Shown: positions 33,601 through 42,747, counted from the stretch's first letter. The stretch is DNA of 64,000 nt from Anaerocolumna sp. AGMB13020 (GCF_033100115.1 NZ_CP136910.1:3971001-4035000); one strand, 5' to 3'. The notes: a model not told the origin generated them from the sequence alone. Numbers and translations are program-made.

Positions 33601-35693
33601 TGGATGAAACAACTAATTTTAAACTAAAGAAACCAGCATCAGAGGACTACTATAATGTGCAGGACTTCAATGATAATATGGACATTTTAGATGAAAAAGT
33701 AAAAAAAGCCTTAGATAAAGATATCTTTAATCAGCTAACTGTTGGGACACGGGAAAGTGGAGTGATAGGAGATAACAGTACTTCCATTGGACAAAATAAT
33801 TTGGTGTCTGGTACTTTCTCTGTGGCAGAAGGTTATGGGAACAAAGCGGTTGCTTCTAGCAGTCACGCTGAGGGGTCGTTTTCATTGGCGGCAGGAAGTG
33901 GAGCTCATTCAGAGGGGTATTATACACAAGCCTTGGGACAGTATTCTCATGCTGAAAATACAAATAATATCGCTGCTACTGAAAATACACACGTTGAAGG
34001 AAAAAGTAATTTAGCTTCTTTTGGTACGCTGTATATGATTACGGGTTATGATAATGCAGCAAAAAAATTGACATTAGACAGTGTGTCCGGTTTGGCGGTC
34101 GGTGATAAAATCGATATTCAAGCAACGGATTTAAAAGGTTTTTCAGCGATATCAATAAATGCAATTGATACAACTACAAAGACAATAACACTGGATACTT
34201 CACTTGATATCACATCGAGTTGGAAATACTGTGTTAAGAGGTCAACTGTAACAGCTGCACCTATACATGCCGAGGGAAGTAATAATATTGCCGTTGGAGC
34301 CAATAGCCATGTAGAGGGAAGTAGTAATGTTGCATCTGGAAGTTCAGCTCATGCAGAAGGCAGTAATTCAAAAGCTACAGGTGTTTCATCGCATGCGGAA
34401 GGGGGGAGTTCATCAGCCGAGGGTTCATATTCTCATTCCGAAGGTGCTAGTACAAAAGCCATAGGTAATTATTCACACGCCGAGGGTGATCAATCTGTTG
34501 CCACCGGAATAACTTCACATGCGGAAGGAAACTTAACAAATGCTATTGGAATAGGTTCACATGCTGAGGGAATAGAAACCAATGCTACTGGACAAACATC
34601 ACATGCTGAGGGATGGAGAACAAGATCACTCGGGATAACGTCACACGCAGAGGGTAGTGAATCTATAGTAGCATCTGATTATGGTCATGCAGAAGGTGTT
34701 TGGAATCTTGTATCTGTTGGATATGTAACAAATATTACGTCATTTGATAATGAAGCTAAGACGATTACTGTAGCTGATTCTAGTAGTGTAGTTGTTGGTT
34801 CATCTATAGATATAAAACGATCAGATAAGTTATCATTGTTTAATGTATTAGTTACTATGAAATCTGGACTTGTTCTGACATTAAGTACAACAGCAACTAT
34901 AGATAGTTCATGGCAGTATGCTATAAATCGAGGTGTATATACTGGGGGATTTCCAGCACATGCTGAAGGACAAAATAATCTTGCGGGTGGATTATATTCT
35001 CATGCAGAGGGTGGTTCTACGGTTGCTGGTGGAAATTATTCTCACGCAGAGGGAAATCTAACAGTTGCATGGGGTTCATATTCACATTCTGAAGGAATTG
35101 CTACGAGAGCAGGAGCAAACGCATCTCATACAGAGGGTGATAGAACGACAGCAAATGGTATATCTTCACATGCTGGAGGTACTTTAAGCACAGCAAGTGC
35201 ATTGAATTCGTTTGTTCATGGTTCTTTTCTAAAAGCGAATGGGAACGAGCAAGCTGTATTTGGACGATGCAATGAGCCAAACTCAACTGATTTATTTCAA
35301 ATAGGAAATGGTACATCCGATAGTGCAAGAAAGAATGCACTTAGAGTTGCTAGTGATGGAGCATTGATTCCAACTGCGATTACTGGAAACTTAACGTTGA
35401 ATGGTGCATACGTAGTTTCTGCTGGTGCGGGCAATTATTACAGAGTGATAGCTGGTACTTGTCATGTTCACTTAGAGTTTGATTTTCTTGCGTCTGCTCC
35501 AACCACCAATGTACTTTTTATGGGACTTCCAAAACCTGTTGGTGGTACTATTAATATGGTTATTCCTATGTGGTGGGGGAATAGCAGTATTGTGTATTTA
35601 CACGTTAGCACTGCAGATGGATTTCTTTATTCTGGAGCGCCAACACCTAGTTCTGGACGTTTTGCATATAATTTTTCATATCCAGTAGTATAA
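33600..35693 (+). CDS. Receptor-binding tail fibre with SHAEG (YadA-head-like) repeats
   Basis: A 697-residue fibre. N-terminal baseplate-anchor FKLKKPASEDYYNVQDFNDN (about 6-25). About 21 copies of a roughly 14-residue repeat follow, with core S-H-A-E-G and A-x-G, as in trimeric YadA-type heads. Two related beta domains of about 80 residues interrupt them (about 137-220 and 368-452). The tip (about 545-697) is non-repetitive and probably binds the target cell surface. Base composition is more AT-rich than the upstream genes, as expected for a swapped host-range module. Starts inside the stop codon of the previous gene (TAATG). Confidence 0.87.
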   Translation: MDETTNFKLKKPASEDYYNVQDFNDNMDILDEKVKKALDKDIFNQLTVGTRESGVIGDNSTSIGQNNLVSGTFSVAEGYGNKAVASSSHAEGSFSLAAGSGAHSEGYYTQALGQYSHAENTNNIAATENTHVEGKSNLASFGTLYMITGYDNAAKKLTLDSVSGLAVGDKIDIQATDLKGFSAISINAIDTTTKTITLDTSLDITSSWKYCVKRSTVTAAPIHAEGSNNIAVGANSHVEGSSNVASGSSAHAEGSNSKATGVSSHAEGGSSSAEGSYSHSEGASTKAIGNYSHAEGDQSVATGITSHAEGNLTNAIGIGSHAEGIETNATGQTSHAEGWRTRSLGITSHAEGSESIVASDYGHAEGVWNLVSVGYVTNITSFDNEAKTITVADSSSVVVGSSIDIKRSDKLSLFNVLVTMKSGLVLTLSTTATIDSSWQYAINRGVYTGGFPAHAEGQNNLAGGLYSHAEGGSTVAGGNYSHAEGNLTVAWGSYSHSEGIATRAGANASHTEGDRTTANGISSHAGGTLSTASALNSFVHGSFLKANGNEQAVFGRCNEPNSTDLFQIGNGTSDSARKNALRVASDGALIPTAITGNLTLNGAYVVSAGAGNYYRVIAGTCHVHLEFDFLASAPTTNVLFMGLPKPVGGTINMVIPMWWGNSSIVYLHVSTADGFLYSGAPTPSSGRFAYNFSYPVV

Positions 35694-35710
35694 AATTATA
35701 GGGGGTTGTT

Positions 35711-36427
35711 ATGAAACTAATATTAAAAACCGGAGAAGAACTGCAAATAAATAGCATTTTTATGCTAGCGGAAAATAGGTTAAGTATTTCATTTGGAAGT
35801 ATCGAAAGCTTTGATGAACTAAAAGCTAAATTAACAGGAACAGCCACTGAGGAATTAAAGGCTTATATTACAGATGATACTTATTCAGTATATGAAGACT
35901 ATACAATTATGGTAAATCCATCTACAGTGACACGGACGTCAGACGGTACACTCGATGTAGTTATTATCTTAGAAAAAGAAGATGAACTATCAAAAATGAA
36001 AAAGACAATAGCTACATTAAATCCAGTTATCAATCTTGATACATGTACTCTGGATGAACTGAAAGTCTACCAGATCGCTAAGAGCAAGAAGGCACTTGAA
36101 ATCTACCTTGAGGCTAATCCTATCACTTCTGATTGTCACGGTGGGATAGAAAAGAAGTATTCAATCACAAAAGAAAAGCAATCCTTACTTACCCAAGAAA
36201 TTGCTATAGTACAAATGGCGATACAGGCAGGTATAGAATATCAGCCGAGCTGGAATGCAGCTGATGAACCCCTTACGTATGATTGGACATTGGAAGAACT
36301 TAAACAATTGGCATTCGAAGTAGTTACCTTAGTAAAACCTCTAGTTCGTCACCAACAGACAATTGAATCTAATATTAATGCTGCACAGACCAAAGAAGAT
36401 GTCTTAGCAGAATCAATAGAGTATTAA
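35711..36427 (+). CDS. Fibre-associated protein / probable fibre chaperone
   Basis: A 238-residue protein directly after the fibre. N-terminal beta-rich XkdW-like region (about 1-90), then a helical C-terminal region. The stretch TSDCHGGIEKKYSITKEKQS and WTLEELKQLAFEVV recall DUF4376-type sequences found in phage tail proteins. Position suggests help in fibre folding or attachment, but I recognise no catalytic motif. A terminator follows immediately. Confidence 0.55.
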   Translation: MKLILKTGEELQINSIFMLAENRLSISFGSIESFDELKAKLTGTATEELKAYITDDTYSVYEDYTIMVNPSTVTRTSDGTLDVVIILEKEDELSKMKKTIATLNPVINLDTCTLDELKVYQIAKSKKALEIYLEANPITSDCHGGIEKKYSITKEKQSLLTQEIAIVQMAIQAGIEYQPSWNAADEPLTYDWTLEELKQLAFEVVTLVKPLVRHQQTIESNINAAQTKEDVLAESIEY

Positions 36428-36430
36428 AAG

Positions 36431-36464
36431 AGAGCCATGAGGAAAGTAATCGTGGTTCTTTTTT
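36431..36464 (+). terminator. Rho-independent terminator between fibre and lysis modules
   Basis: Stem AGAGCCATGA / TCGTGGTTCT around GGAAAGTAA, followed by seven T. It begins three bases after the previous stop, so structural and lysis genes are at least partly uncoupled. A second hairpin (about 36519-36552) follows in the 270-base gap before the next gene. Confidence 0.8.
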
Positions 36465-36698
36465 GATGATATCGGGGTTAATTTATTATGTTGTAAAATT
36501 CTTTCGAGGGGCTATTCACAGGGTGTCTGGGATTGTTACCAGATGCCCTAAACTTTATAAGGAATATAACATGCTCATACTGAACTATGTTTTTCTTATC
36601 CCTTTCTGTATTTCGGATGGCTTCAGACTACATACAATACTGATTTAAAGATAGGAGAAGAGAAACTGCATAACAAAATTTATAATGGAGGGGATTTA

Positions 36699-37010
36699 TT
36701 GGATATTACAACAATTCTAGTAGCAGCTAGCATTCCAAGCGCAATTACCGGATTCTGTTTCTGGTGGATTGAACGAAGAATGATTAAGCGGGAAGAAACT
36801 TTTACGGAGAAGGAAACAGCAAGAGAAAAGAACACAGTTTTATTAATAAAAAGTGTAGGAGCTGCAATTGCTCTGGGAGAAGCAACAGCCACTGCTTTAA
36901 AAAACGGACACAGCAACGGAGAAACCGAGACAGCTCTTAAGTTTGCAAGAGAAATCAAACATGAACAGGAAGATTTCTTAACGGAGCAGAGTATTAAAAA
37001 TTTGTATTAA
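36699..37010 (+). CDS. Small membrane-anchored protein of the lysis module
   Basis: A 103-residue protein with one N-terminal hydrophobic helix (about 4-22, ITTILVAASIPSAITGFCFW) and a charged helical cytoplasmic part. XhlA-type and similar small proteins occur next to holins in PBSX and clostridial phages, but I cannot match the family. Start TTG 36699 behind GGAGGGG. Four bases separate it from a possible GTG of the holin. Confidence 0.6.
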   Translation: MDITTILVAASIPSAITGFCFWWIERRMIKREETFTEKETAREKNTVLLIKSVGAAIALGEATATALKNGHSNGETETALKFAREIKHEQEDFLTEQSIKNLY

Positions 37011-37040
37011 AATGTGAACATGAAAGAGAGGCGATACTTT

Positions 37041-37328
37041 ATGGATTTAGATTTTTTGTTACAATACATAAACCTGATAACCCTTGGCATTTGCTTATGT
37101 ATTGGCTACGCCTTCAAAAAGATAGACAAATTTAACAACCAGTATATCCCCGCAGTAATGCTTTTATTAGGTACTATCATTAATATACTGGTTAATATCC
37201 CTAATATAAACATGGCAGTCATACTTGGTGGTATGATTAGTGGTCTGGCAAGTACAGGACTTTATGAAGCTATGAGAAACCTGCTTGAAAAAGATGGAAA
37301 GAAGGAGGACTCCGATAATGACGAATAA
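37041..37328 (+). CDS. Phage holin
   Basis: A 95-residue protein with three predicted membrane helices (about 8-24, 32-51 and 57-76) and a charged acidic end (LEKDGKKEDSDNDE), fitting class I phage holins of clostridia. It would form lesions that release the endolysin. Start chosen at 37041 (MDLDFLLQYI) after GAGAGG; a GTG at 37014 is possible. It overlaps the endolysin gene by 11 bases. Confidence 0.8.
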   Translation: MDLDFLLQYINLITLGICLCIGYAFKKIDKFNNQYIPAVMLLLGTIINILVNIPNINMAVILGGMISGLASTGLYEAMRNLLEKDGKKEDSDNDE

Positions 37329-38031
37329 GGAACTGATTACGCAGCTTGGAATTGCTGCAGTAAAGTTCTATCCCCAATACAAAATTTTACCCAGCATGAC
37401 AATTGCCCAGGCAATTCTGGAATCAAATTGGGGGAAATCCGGCCTTGCGAAAGATTGCCACAACTACTTTGGCATGAAATGGACGAATACATGCGGTACC
37501 TCCTTCAAGGAGTATTCCACCCAAGAACAGAAAGAGGATAAGACCTGGTATACAGTAAAGGCAAGGTTCCGAAAGTATGCCAATGTCTCGGAAGGCATTC
37601 TGGGATATTATGAGTTTCTCAATTACACCAGATATAGGAATTTGAAAGGAGTAACGGATTACCGTGAATCTTGTATCCTTATAAAAGAAGATGGCTGGGC
37701 AACAGATGTATCTTATACGTCCAAACTAATCAGGCTAATACGGGATAATGAGTTATGGAAATATGATCTCCAGGTAATTTATACAAAACCACCTACAGGT
37801 ACAATAAATCCGGATTCGAACTTCTTATCCATTGTATGGCTGCAATACAGGCTTAATATATGCCTGGCAGGGATAAAAGCTTATGTTCCGCTGATAGTGG
37901 ATGGAGATTACGGAACCAAGACGAGAGCAGCAGTGTTATTATACTGGAAACAGTTAAAATGGAAACCTGCTACCGGTTGGGGTGTGGGGATAAATACCAA
38001 AACAGCACTGGTAAATGAAAGAAGAGTATAA
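37318..38031 (+). CDS. Endolysin: glucosaminidase (GH73) with peptidoglycan-binding domain
   Basis: A 237-residue lysin. N-terminal FlgJ/LytD-type glucosaminidase domain (about 1-150). TIAQAILESNWGKSGLA holds the catalytic Glu, followed by NYFGMKW and a GWATDVSYTSKLIRLI end. The C-terminal third (about 175-237) contains VDGDYGTKTRAAVLLYWKQL, the signature of PG_binding_1 domains. It would degrade the producer's wall to release particles. Start 37318 (MTNKELITQL) follows AAGGAGG. Confidence 0.88.
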   Translation: MTNKELITQLGIAAVKFYPQYKILPSMTIAQAILESNWGKSGLAKDCHNYFGMKWTNTCGTSFKEYSTQEQKEDKTWYTVKARFRKYANVSEGILGYYEFLNYTRYRNLKGVTDYRESCILIKEDGWATDVSYTSKLIRLIRDNELWKYDLQVIYTKPPTGTINPDSNFLSIVWLQYRLNICLAGIKAYVPLIVDGDYGTKTRAAVLLYWKQLKWKPATGWGVGINTKTALVNERRV

Positions 38032-38204
38032 GATGCTAATTAGAGTAGAGGCAATAAGGATAACACACAGGTTTAGTATGTAAAGAAGGAGCATCACTTT
38101 TTCGCGAATAATAAGCTATCGATTGAAGCTCCTTGTCTGAAGTATATTTTATCGTATATCAGTGTTAATTTCTAATTGGAGACTCTAATTGATGTAAGCA
38201 TCAA

Positions 38205-38507
38205 CTAATCAGTGCCAGTAATCTCAATAATCTTCTGACGCAGCAAGGATATAATATATTTTTCTGCATGTTCAGCAATATGATGAACGGAACAATCTAA
38301 ACATTTCTCATAGATTTCACCAAAAGCCGCTTTAAAATAGAGTTCTCTTTCATCTATTGTTATGCTGAAAGAGTAACTTCCGCTGTTATGTTTTACAACA
38401 GATAACAATTCAGTATCATTATTAATCAGGCTGTCCAGATAATCCTTTACCGTCTGATATCTGATCAATTCATCATTTACCTTTGAAGTAATTGCATGTT
38501 TTGCCAT
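38205..38507 (-). CDS. Small protein of unknown function
   Basis: A 100-residue protein, MAKHAITSKVNDELIRYQTV ..., mixed alpha/beta with three histidines and two cysteines near CLDCSVHHIAEHAEKY (about 69-84), which could bind metal. A good ribosome-binding site (AAGGGAG) lies before the ATG at 38507, so it is probably real. Minus strand, after the endolysin, so it marks the right border of the tail locus. I do not recognise the family. Confidence 0.6.
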   Translation of the reverse strand: MAKHAITSKVNDELIRYQTVKDYLDSLINNDTELLSVVKHNSGSYSFSITIDERELYFKAAFGEIYEKCLDCSVHHIAEHAEKYIISLLRQKIIEITGTD

Positions 38508-38717
38508 AAATAAATTCTCCCTTCATGTAACCTCTTATTTTCATAATTTATATCATAAAGTAAAATGCATAGCAATAAGACAAATTGCTTACGAAATCTC
38601 TATCATACAAAATAACTATACTCATAAATTCCTTTGAAGTACAGAAACCTACATATTATAATAGCACTAATACGAATCGGAAGTATTGTATAATACGAAT
38701 ATCACAAGGGAGAGATT

Positions 38718-39791
38718 ATGTTTAAACTACAGAGCAGGGAGTATAGTAAGGTTATACCTTTCATCAAATCTAAAAACGAATTATCTGTATTTGCGGTCCT
38801 TCATAATATCATGCCAGGTGAAGTTTATGTTAATAGCCTGGAAAAACCAACGGCTGTATTAATACAGACCAGTGAGTGCAACCTGGTTGCAGGAGATATA
38901 ACGGATGCTGGATTTAATTCAAGGATAGTGGAGGAACTGGATTTCTGGGATCAGCTGACCCCTGATACCCCGGAATGGAGCGATATTATACCCTCCATAC
39001 ACAAGAACCCGTATATCAGAAAATATAAAAGACGCAGATATATTCTGTCTCGCGATACTTATAAAGAAGGTACTGCAATACTAAAAGAAGGCTTTGTATT
39101 AGAAAAAATAGATGTAAATGTAATGAAGCAAAGCGGTTATGAAAATGCAGAAAAACTTCTTAATTGGGTAGAGGAATGGGGCAGTATTCAGAATTTTGAA
39201 AAGTATGGTACAGGGTATTACATTTACAAGGATAACGTAATTGTAAGCTGGTCTGTTAGTGACTGTAGCTTCGAGAAGGCAATTGCTATAGGTATCAATA
39301 CGGATGAAAGATATCGAAAAAACGGATTGGCTAAAATTGTAGTGTCTGCAACGATTAAGGATTGTTTTGCAAAAGGATATGAAAAAATTGAATGGTTATG
39401 TGTTGAAACAAATAAGGGATCAAGAGCCTTAGCCGAAACCTTGGGCTTTCAATTCAAAAATGAATATTATTCTTATACTTCCTATCCTCCTATTGAAAAT
39501 TTATATGATTTGACAGAGGCAGAGTGGTGTGAATGGGGTATCTATTTAGAAGAAGCATCAAAATCTCAGAATGAATTATGGGTGGAGTGTCTGAACTGCT
39601 ATCTGAAATCCAATAACATTAAAAAGACAATAGCATATCTGACAGCCATGAAGCAGAAGGGTGTAAAAATAGACTATAACAGAGTAAAGGAATTTATATG
39701 CTACCTGCAAGCCAATGGTCTGGGAGCAAATTTTAATTCTCGGGAATGGACTGATTTTTTTGAGAAGACCAGGCCGCTTAACTATGATTAG
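38718..39791 (+). CDS. GNAT-family acetyltransferase with C-terminal helical extension
   Basis: A 357-residue protein. The first half (about 1-115) is GNAT-like in fold prediction. A clear acetyl-CoA site lies at about 190-210 (AIGINTDERYRKNGLAKIVV; R-x-x-G/N pattern), followed by WLCVETNKGSRALAETLGF. The last 80 residues are helical (SQNELWVECLNCYLKSNNIK), resembling TPR-like helices. The substrate is unknown. A single-gene unit with GGGAGAG upstream. Confidence 0.78.
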   Translation: MFKLQSREYSKVIPFIKSKNELSVFAVLHNIMPGEVYVNSLEKPTAVLIQTSECNLVAGDITDAGFNSRIVEELDFWDQLTPDTPEWSDIIPSIHKNPYIRKYKRRRYILSRDTYKEGTAILKEGFVLEKIDVNVMKQSGYENAEKLLNWVEEWGSIQNFEKYGTGYYIYKDNVIVSWSVSDCSFEKAIAIGINTDERYRKNGLAKIVVSATIKDCFAKGYEKIEWLCVETNKGSRALAETLGFQFKNEYYSYTSYPPIENLYDLTEAEWCEWGIYLEEASKSQNELWVECLNCYLKSNNIKKTIAYLTAMKQKGVKIDYNRVKEFICYLQANGLGANFNSREWTDFFEKTRPLNYD

Positions 39792-39896
39792 AAGCAGCTG
39801 AGCAAATTTCTACTTTGTTAAGACTTTGCTGCAAATGGAAGAAATTAAGGATAAAAATTAAGGATAAAACTTAAAATAAGGTTTCATAGAAGAAAG

Positions 39897-39934
39897 TAGA
39901 ATCGTCACACTACAGCTGTAGTGTAACGATTCTA
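39897..39934. terminator. Convergent palindrome/terminator
   Basis: A 38-base near-perfect palindrome TAGAATCGTCACACTACAG / CTGTAGTGTAACGATTCTA directly abuts the stop codon of the minus-strand lipoprotein gene. No strong T run, but the position between two convergent genes suggests it ends transcription in both directions. Confidence 0.55.
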
Positions 39935-40615
39935 CTATTGTATTAAGTCAGATGAATTGGAAGTTGAAATAGTCTCTCCTGTCTCCGCATTTATATAGGT
40001 TACCGTTATGTCATCTGACCCGGAACCATTAAAAATATTATACATTCCACCAAACATATAAAACATAAGATATGTGAAAGATTCACCCATATCTAAGTCT
40101 TTAGAGTTTGTTGTGACTATAAATTCCGTATATGCATCATTTGCTTTTACTTCTGTAATATTAGGATATTCTTCAGAGCCAATCATTTCCTTCATAGCGT
40201 CATTAATTGCAGCAGCGATTTTAGTCATCAGTGATTGGTGCTGTTCCTTTGACATAACATAGGTGGCGCTGCCATCGTCATTTAAGGTTATGGATTTGTA
40301 ACCTTCCATCTCACGGATTTGATCAAGCTCGTCCTGTGTTTTGCCTTCAACATAAGTTGCAGGTATGGTAAGCTCTACTTCAGAAGCTCCTTTCTCTACA
40401 CTTACATTGCCTAAATTTTCAAGCTCAGATGTGGTACCTTCTTCTGTGTCTTTCTCTTCGCCTGTTTTATCGGAGCTTTCGGTATTTTGAGCAGTAGCAT
40501 TTATTCCGCTGGAATTTTTAGAGCTATTGTCAATACTGTTTGGATTGGTATTTTTACCACAGGCAGACAGTATTAAGGCTGTTGATAATAAAAACATAAA
40601 AAGTATTTTTTTCAT
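39935..40615 (-). CDS. Lipoprotein of unknown function
   Basis: A 226-residue secreted lipoprotein. Signal peptide with lipobox LILSACGKN (Cys about residue 19), a Ser/Thr/Asn-rich linker to about 70, and a soluble domain with repeated SVEKGASEVELTIPATYVEG and VTYINAETGETISTS. Resembles small clostridial lipoproteins with no known function. RBS AAAGGGAG before the ATG. Confidence 0.8.
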   Translation of the reverse strand: MKKILFMFLLSTALILSACGKNTNPNSIDNSSKNSSGINATAQNTESSDKTGEEKDTEEGTTSELENLGNVSVEKGASEVELTIPATYVEGKTQDELDQIREMEGYKSITLNDDGSATYVMSKEQHQSLMTKIAAAINDAMKEMIGSEEYPNITEVKANDAYTEFIVTTNSKDLDMGESFTYLMFYMFGGMYNIFNGSGSDDITVTYINAETGETISTSNSSDLIQ

Positions 40616-40882
40616 AAATTTCTCCCTTTATTTAATCAGTTATTACTGGATTATCTGCCTGAATCAGTTATGGAAAAATAGAATTACCATAACCCATGGT
40701 TTTTCGGAAACCAATAAAACCATGAAATGGTGCATATGTATATTCAGTGTATAATAAATACACGTAGTATCCTAAACATGATAATCTACATAGATATTGA
40801 CATGTAATGATGTCATAAAGCATTTGCAGAATTATAAAGGGATATTCTTCATTACAGTTAATTGTAAACAATAACTTAAAAC

Positions 40883-41530
40883 TTATTCATTGTCTTTTAA
40901 CTCGTGTTCTTCTCTGGAACGAATCATAGAGTAAACACAACCGCAGTAATCCTGTCTGTATAAATCAAACTCCTTTGATAATTCAATGGAGCGCTTATAA
41001 CCATTTTTTTTCTTGAAATCCGAGCGGAGATATACAGCTCCGTATTCGGCAGCTACAGCTTCACCGATAGAATTTAGCTTGGCTGCATTTTTGTGGGGGC
41101 TGATCGTGAGGGTAGTGGTAAAGTAATCAAATCCATTTTCCTTTGCACATTTGGCTGCTTCTCTGAGACGGAGTTCATAGCAGCCGAAACATCTTTCGCC
41201 ACCTTCGGGCTGGTTTTCCTTGCCTTTGGCAATTTTATAGAAAAGTTCCGGTTCATAACTGCCCTCCAGGAAAGAAATGGGATGTTTTACAGGCAGAGCA
41301 TTAATCAGTCGCTTCTGTTCTTCTACTCTGCGGTCATATTCCTCTTTTATGGAGATATTAGGATTATAATAATATATGGTGATACGAAAATACTCTGACA
41401 GGTATTCCAGACAATAACTGCTGCAGGGTGCGCAGCAGCTGTGGAGCAGAAGAGTGGGGGTACTGCCTTGTGCGGTTATATTTGATAGAGTTTTTTCCAA
41501 CTCTTTTTGATAATTTATAATGTTTTCCAA
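40883..41530 (-). CDS. queH: Epoxyqueuosine reductase QueH
   Basis: A 215-residue DUF208 protein that reduces epoxyqueuosine to queuosine in tRNA, replacing QueG in many Firmicutes. Cysteine motifs that bind the Fe-S cluster and iron are complete: LLHSCCAPCSSYCLEY (about 29-44), GERCFGCYELRL (about 111-122) and RQDYCGCVYS (about 192-201). Start is TTG at 41530, six bases after GGAGG. A single-gene unit. Confidence 0.92.
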   Translation of the reverse strand: MENIINYQKELEKTLSNITAQGSTPTLLLHSCCAPCSSYCLEYLSEYFRITIYYYNPNISIKEEYDRRVEEQKRLINALPVKHPISFLEGSYEPELFYKIAKGKENQPEGGERCFGCYELRLREAAKCAKENGFDYFTTTLTISPHKNAAKLNSIGEAVAAEYGAVYLRSDFKKKNGYKRSIELSKEFDLYRQDYCGCVYSMIRSREEHELKDNE

Positions 41531-41722
41531 TGATATCCTCCGTTTTCACCTAAATCTGTATGTCTTTGGCAGTTTTTAGGGCTTTTTTTTGTACTTAATA
41601 ATAATTTTTAAATTTTTTTAAAAAATATGAAAATTCTACTTGATTTTTTCTCTAGAATATTATATTATAATATTGTTGTGAGACGCAAGAGCAAAATAAA
41701 AAAGCTGATCATCAACAAATAT

Positions 41723-41797
41723 CGAGGCGTGGCTCAGCTTGGCTAGAGCGCTGTGTTAGGGACGCAGAGGTCGCAAGTTCAAATCTTGTCGCCTCGA
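41723..41797 (+). tRNA. tRNA-Pro (anticodon AGG)
   Basis: The acceptor stem CGAGGCG/CGCCTCG is perfect with discriminator A. D arm GCTC..GAGC, anticodon arm CTGTG-TTAGGGA-CGCAG, and T arm GCAAG-TTCAAAT-CTTGT. Loop bases give anticodon AGG, with adenine at the wobble position, which would need deamination to inosine by a TadA-type enzyme. No encoded CCA. Confidence 0.9.
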
Positions 41798-41823
41798 TTT
41801 TTTATTTAAAGCGGTATATAATA

Positions 41824-41867
41824 AGAAGCAGTAGGATTGAAGATGTATTTTAATCCTGCTGCTTCTT
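41824..41867 (+). terminator. Terminator downstream of tRNA-Pro
   Basis: About 15-base stem AGAAGCAGTAGGATT / AATCCTGCTGCTTCT with one G-T pair and a T-rich tail. Confidence 0.75.
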
Positions 41868-42378
41868 TCTTTGTACCAAGTATGTTATAGCTATAGTATG
41901 CCATTTGTGCAGAATTTAGTCTTATCCAGGGAGAGTCTGAAAACTCATGGTGTGAGGCTTAACACTGTGCTTTGTGGGATATGTTTTGACGCTTTTACCA
42001 AGGACAAATTATGTGGAGTGGTGTTACACTTTCATAATTGTTAAGCATGAATATTGCAAAGAGGAGACTTCTAAACAATATTGTGACTTTTAAGGCATGA
42101 GAGTTAATTGACATGAATTAGATACAAAAGATTTGCATATATGTTTAATATTTGGAAAAGAAGAAAAACGTATAAAGGCAGGGGAGTTTAAGACTTTTAT
42201 GTGGACGAAAATATAAATTTATAAGTCATTATAAATAACAGTATTTAACCAAAAATTTAGAAAGCTGGAAGCTAATCTGCTATCAACCTTATGTACAGAT
42301 AGCTATAGTATAATAACTTCAAACAATTTATTCAGTTAAATAAATTTAGTAAAAATATGAGATAAGGTGCAGGCATAA
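41868..42378 (+). other. Gene-free AT-rich region
   Basis: About 510 bases with no supportable gene, hairpin terminator or conserved RNA motif. It holds a possible TTGACA near 42108 without a convincing -10 box. Together with the following pseudogene, it looks like a decaying spacer before dgt. Confidence 0.4.
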
Positions 42379-42606
42379 ATGGATTTCACAGACAAAGTAG
42401 TTTTTATAACCGGAGGTGCCAAAGGAATTGGAAGGAGCATGGCAGAGCATTTTCAGGCAGCAGGAGCCAAAACAGCAATTATGGACAGACTTACAGCGAA
42501 TACATCAAATCCAAATCCTCCTGACTTTTAGGGAGATTTAAAAGCAGAACAGGATATTCAGCTCTTTGTGGCAGAAGTGCTTAAATGGTATGGTAAAATT
42601 GATTGA
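42379..42606 (+). pseudogene. Short-chain dehydrogenase/reductase fragment
   Basis: Translation from ATG 42379 gives the Rossmann start VVFITGGAKGIGRSMAEHF (TG-x3-G-x-G), continuing to TAIMDR. An in-frame TAG follows at 42529 and another stop (TGA) at 42604, after QLFVAEVLKWYGKID. The frame is preserved but the catalytic Ser-Tyr-Lys half is missing; what follows is the dgt leader. An SDR gene inactivated by stops and a 3' deletion. Confidence 0.8.
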
Positions 42607-42747
42607 TTTATCATAAGGACAAAGGCTGGGAATATAAGGATTAAGAACGACCGTAAAAGCAAAATTTTGAAAATAAAAAAAGGAAACAGGAAGTTTTGGT
42701 GGAATATTATTAATATAAGCATTAATCTGAAAGAAAGGAGAACAGGT

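Noticed and set aside
34000..35200. DNA-level tandem repeat element in the fibre gene
   Set aside because: Repetition is explained by the protein SHAEG repeat; codons differ between units, so it is selected at the protein level.
33600..35693. Diversity-generating retroelement acting on the fibre tip
   Set aside because: No reverse transcriptase gene, accessory gene or template-repeat copy of the fibre 3' end was seen in the window.
18055..38031. Complete inducible prophage
   Set aside because: No terminase, portal, major capsid, connector, replication or intact integrase gene could be found between the control genes and the endolysin.
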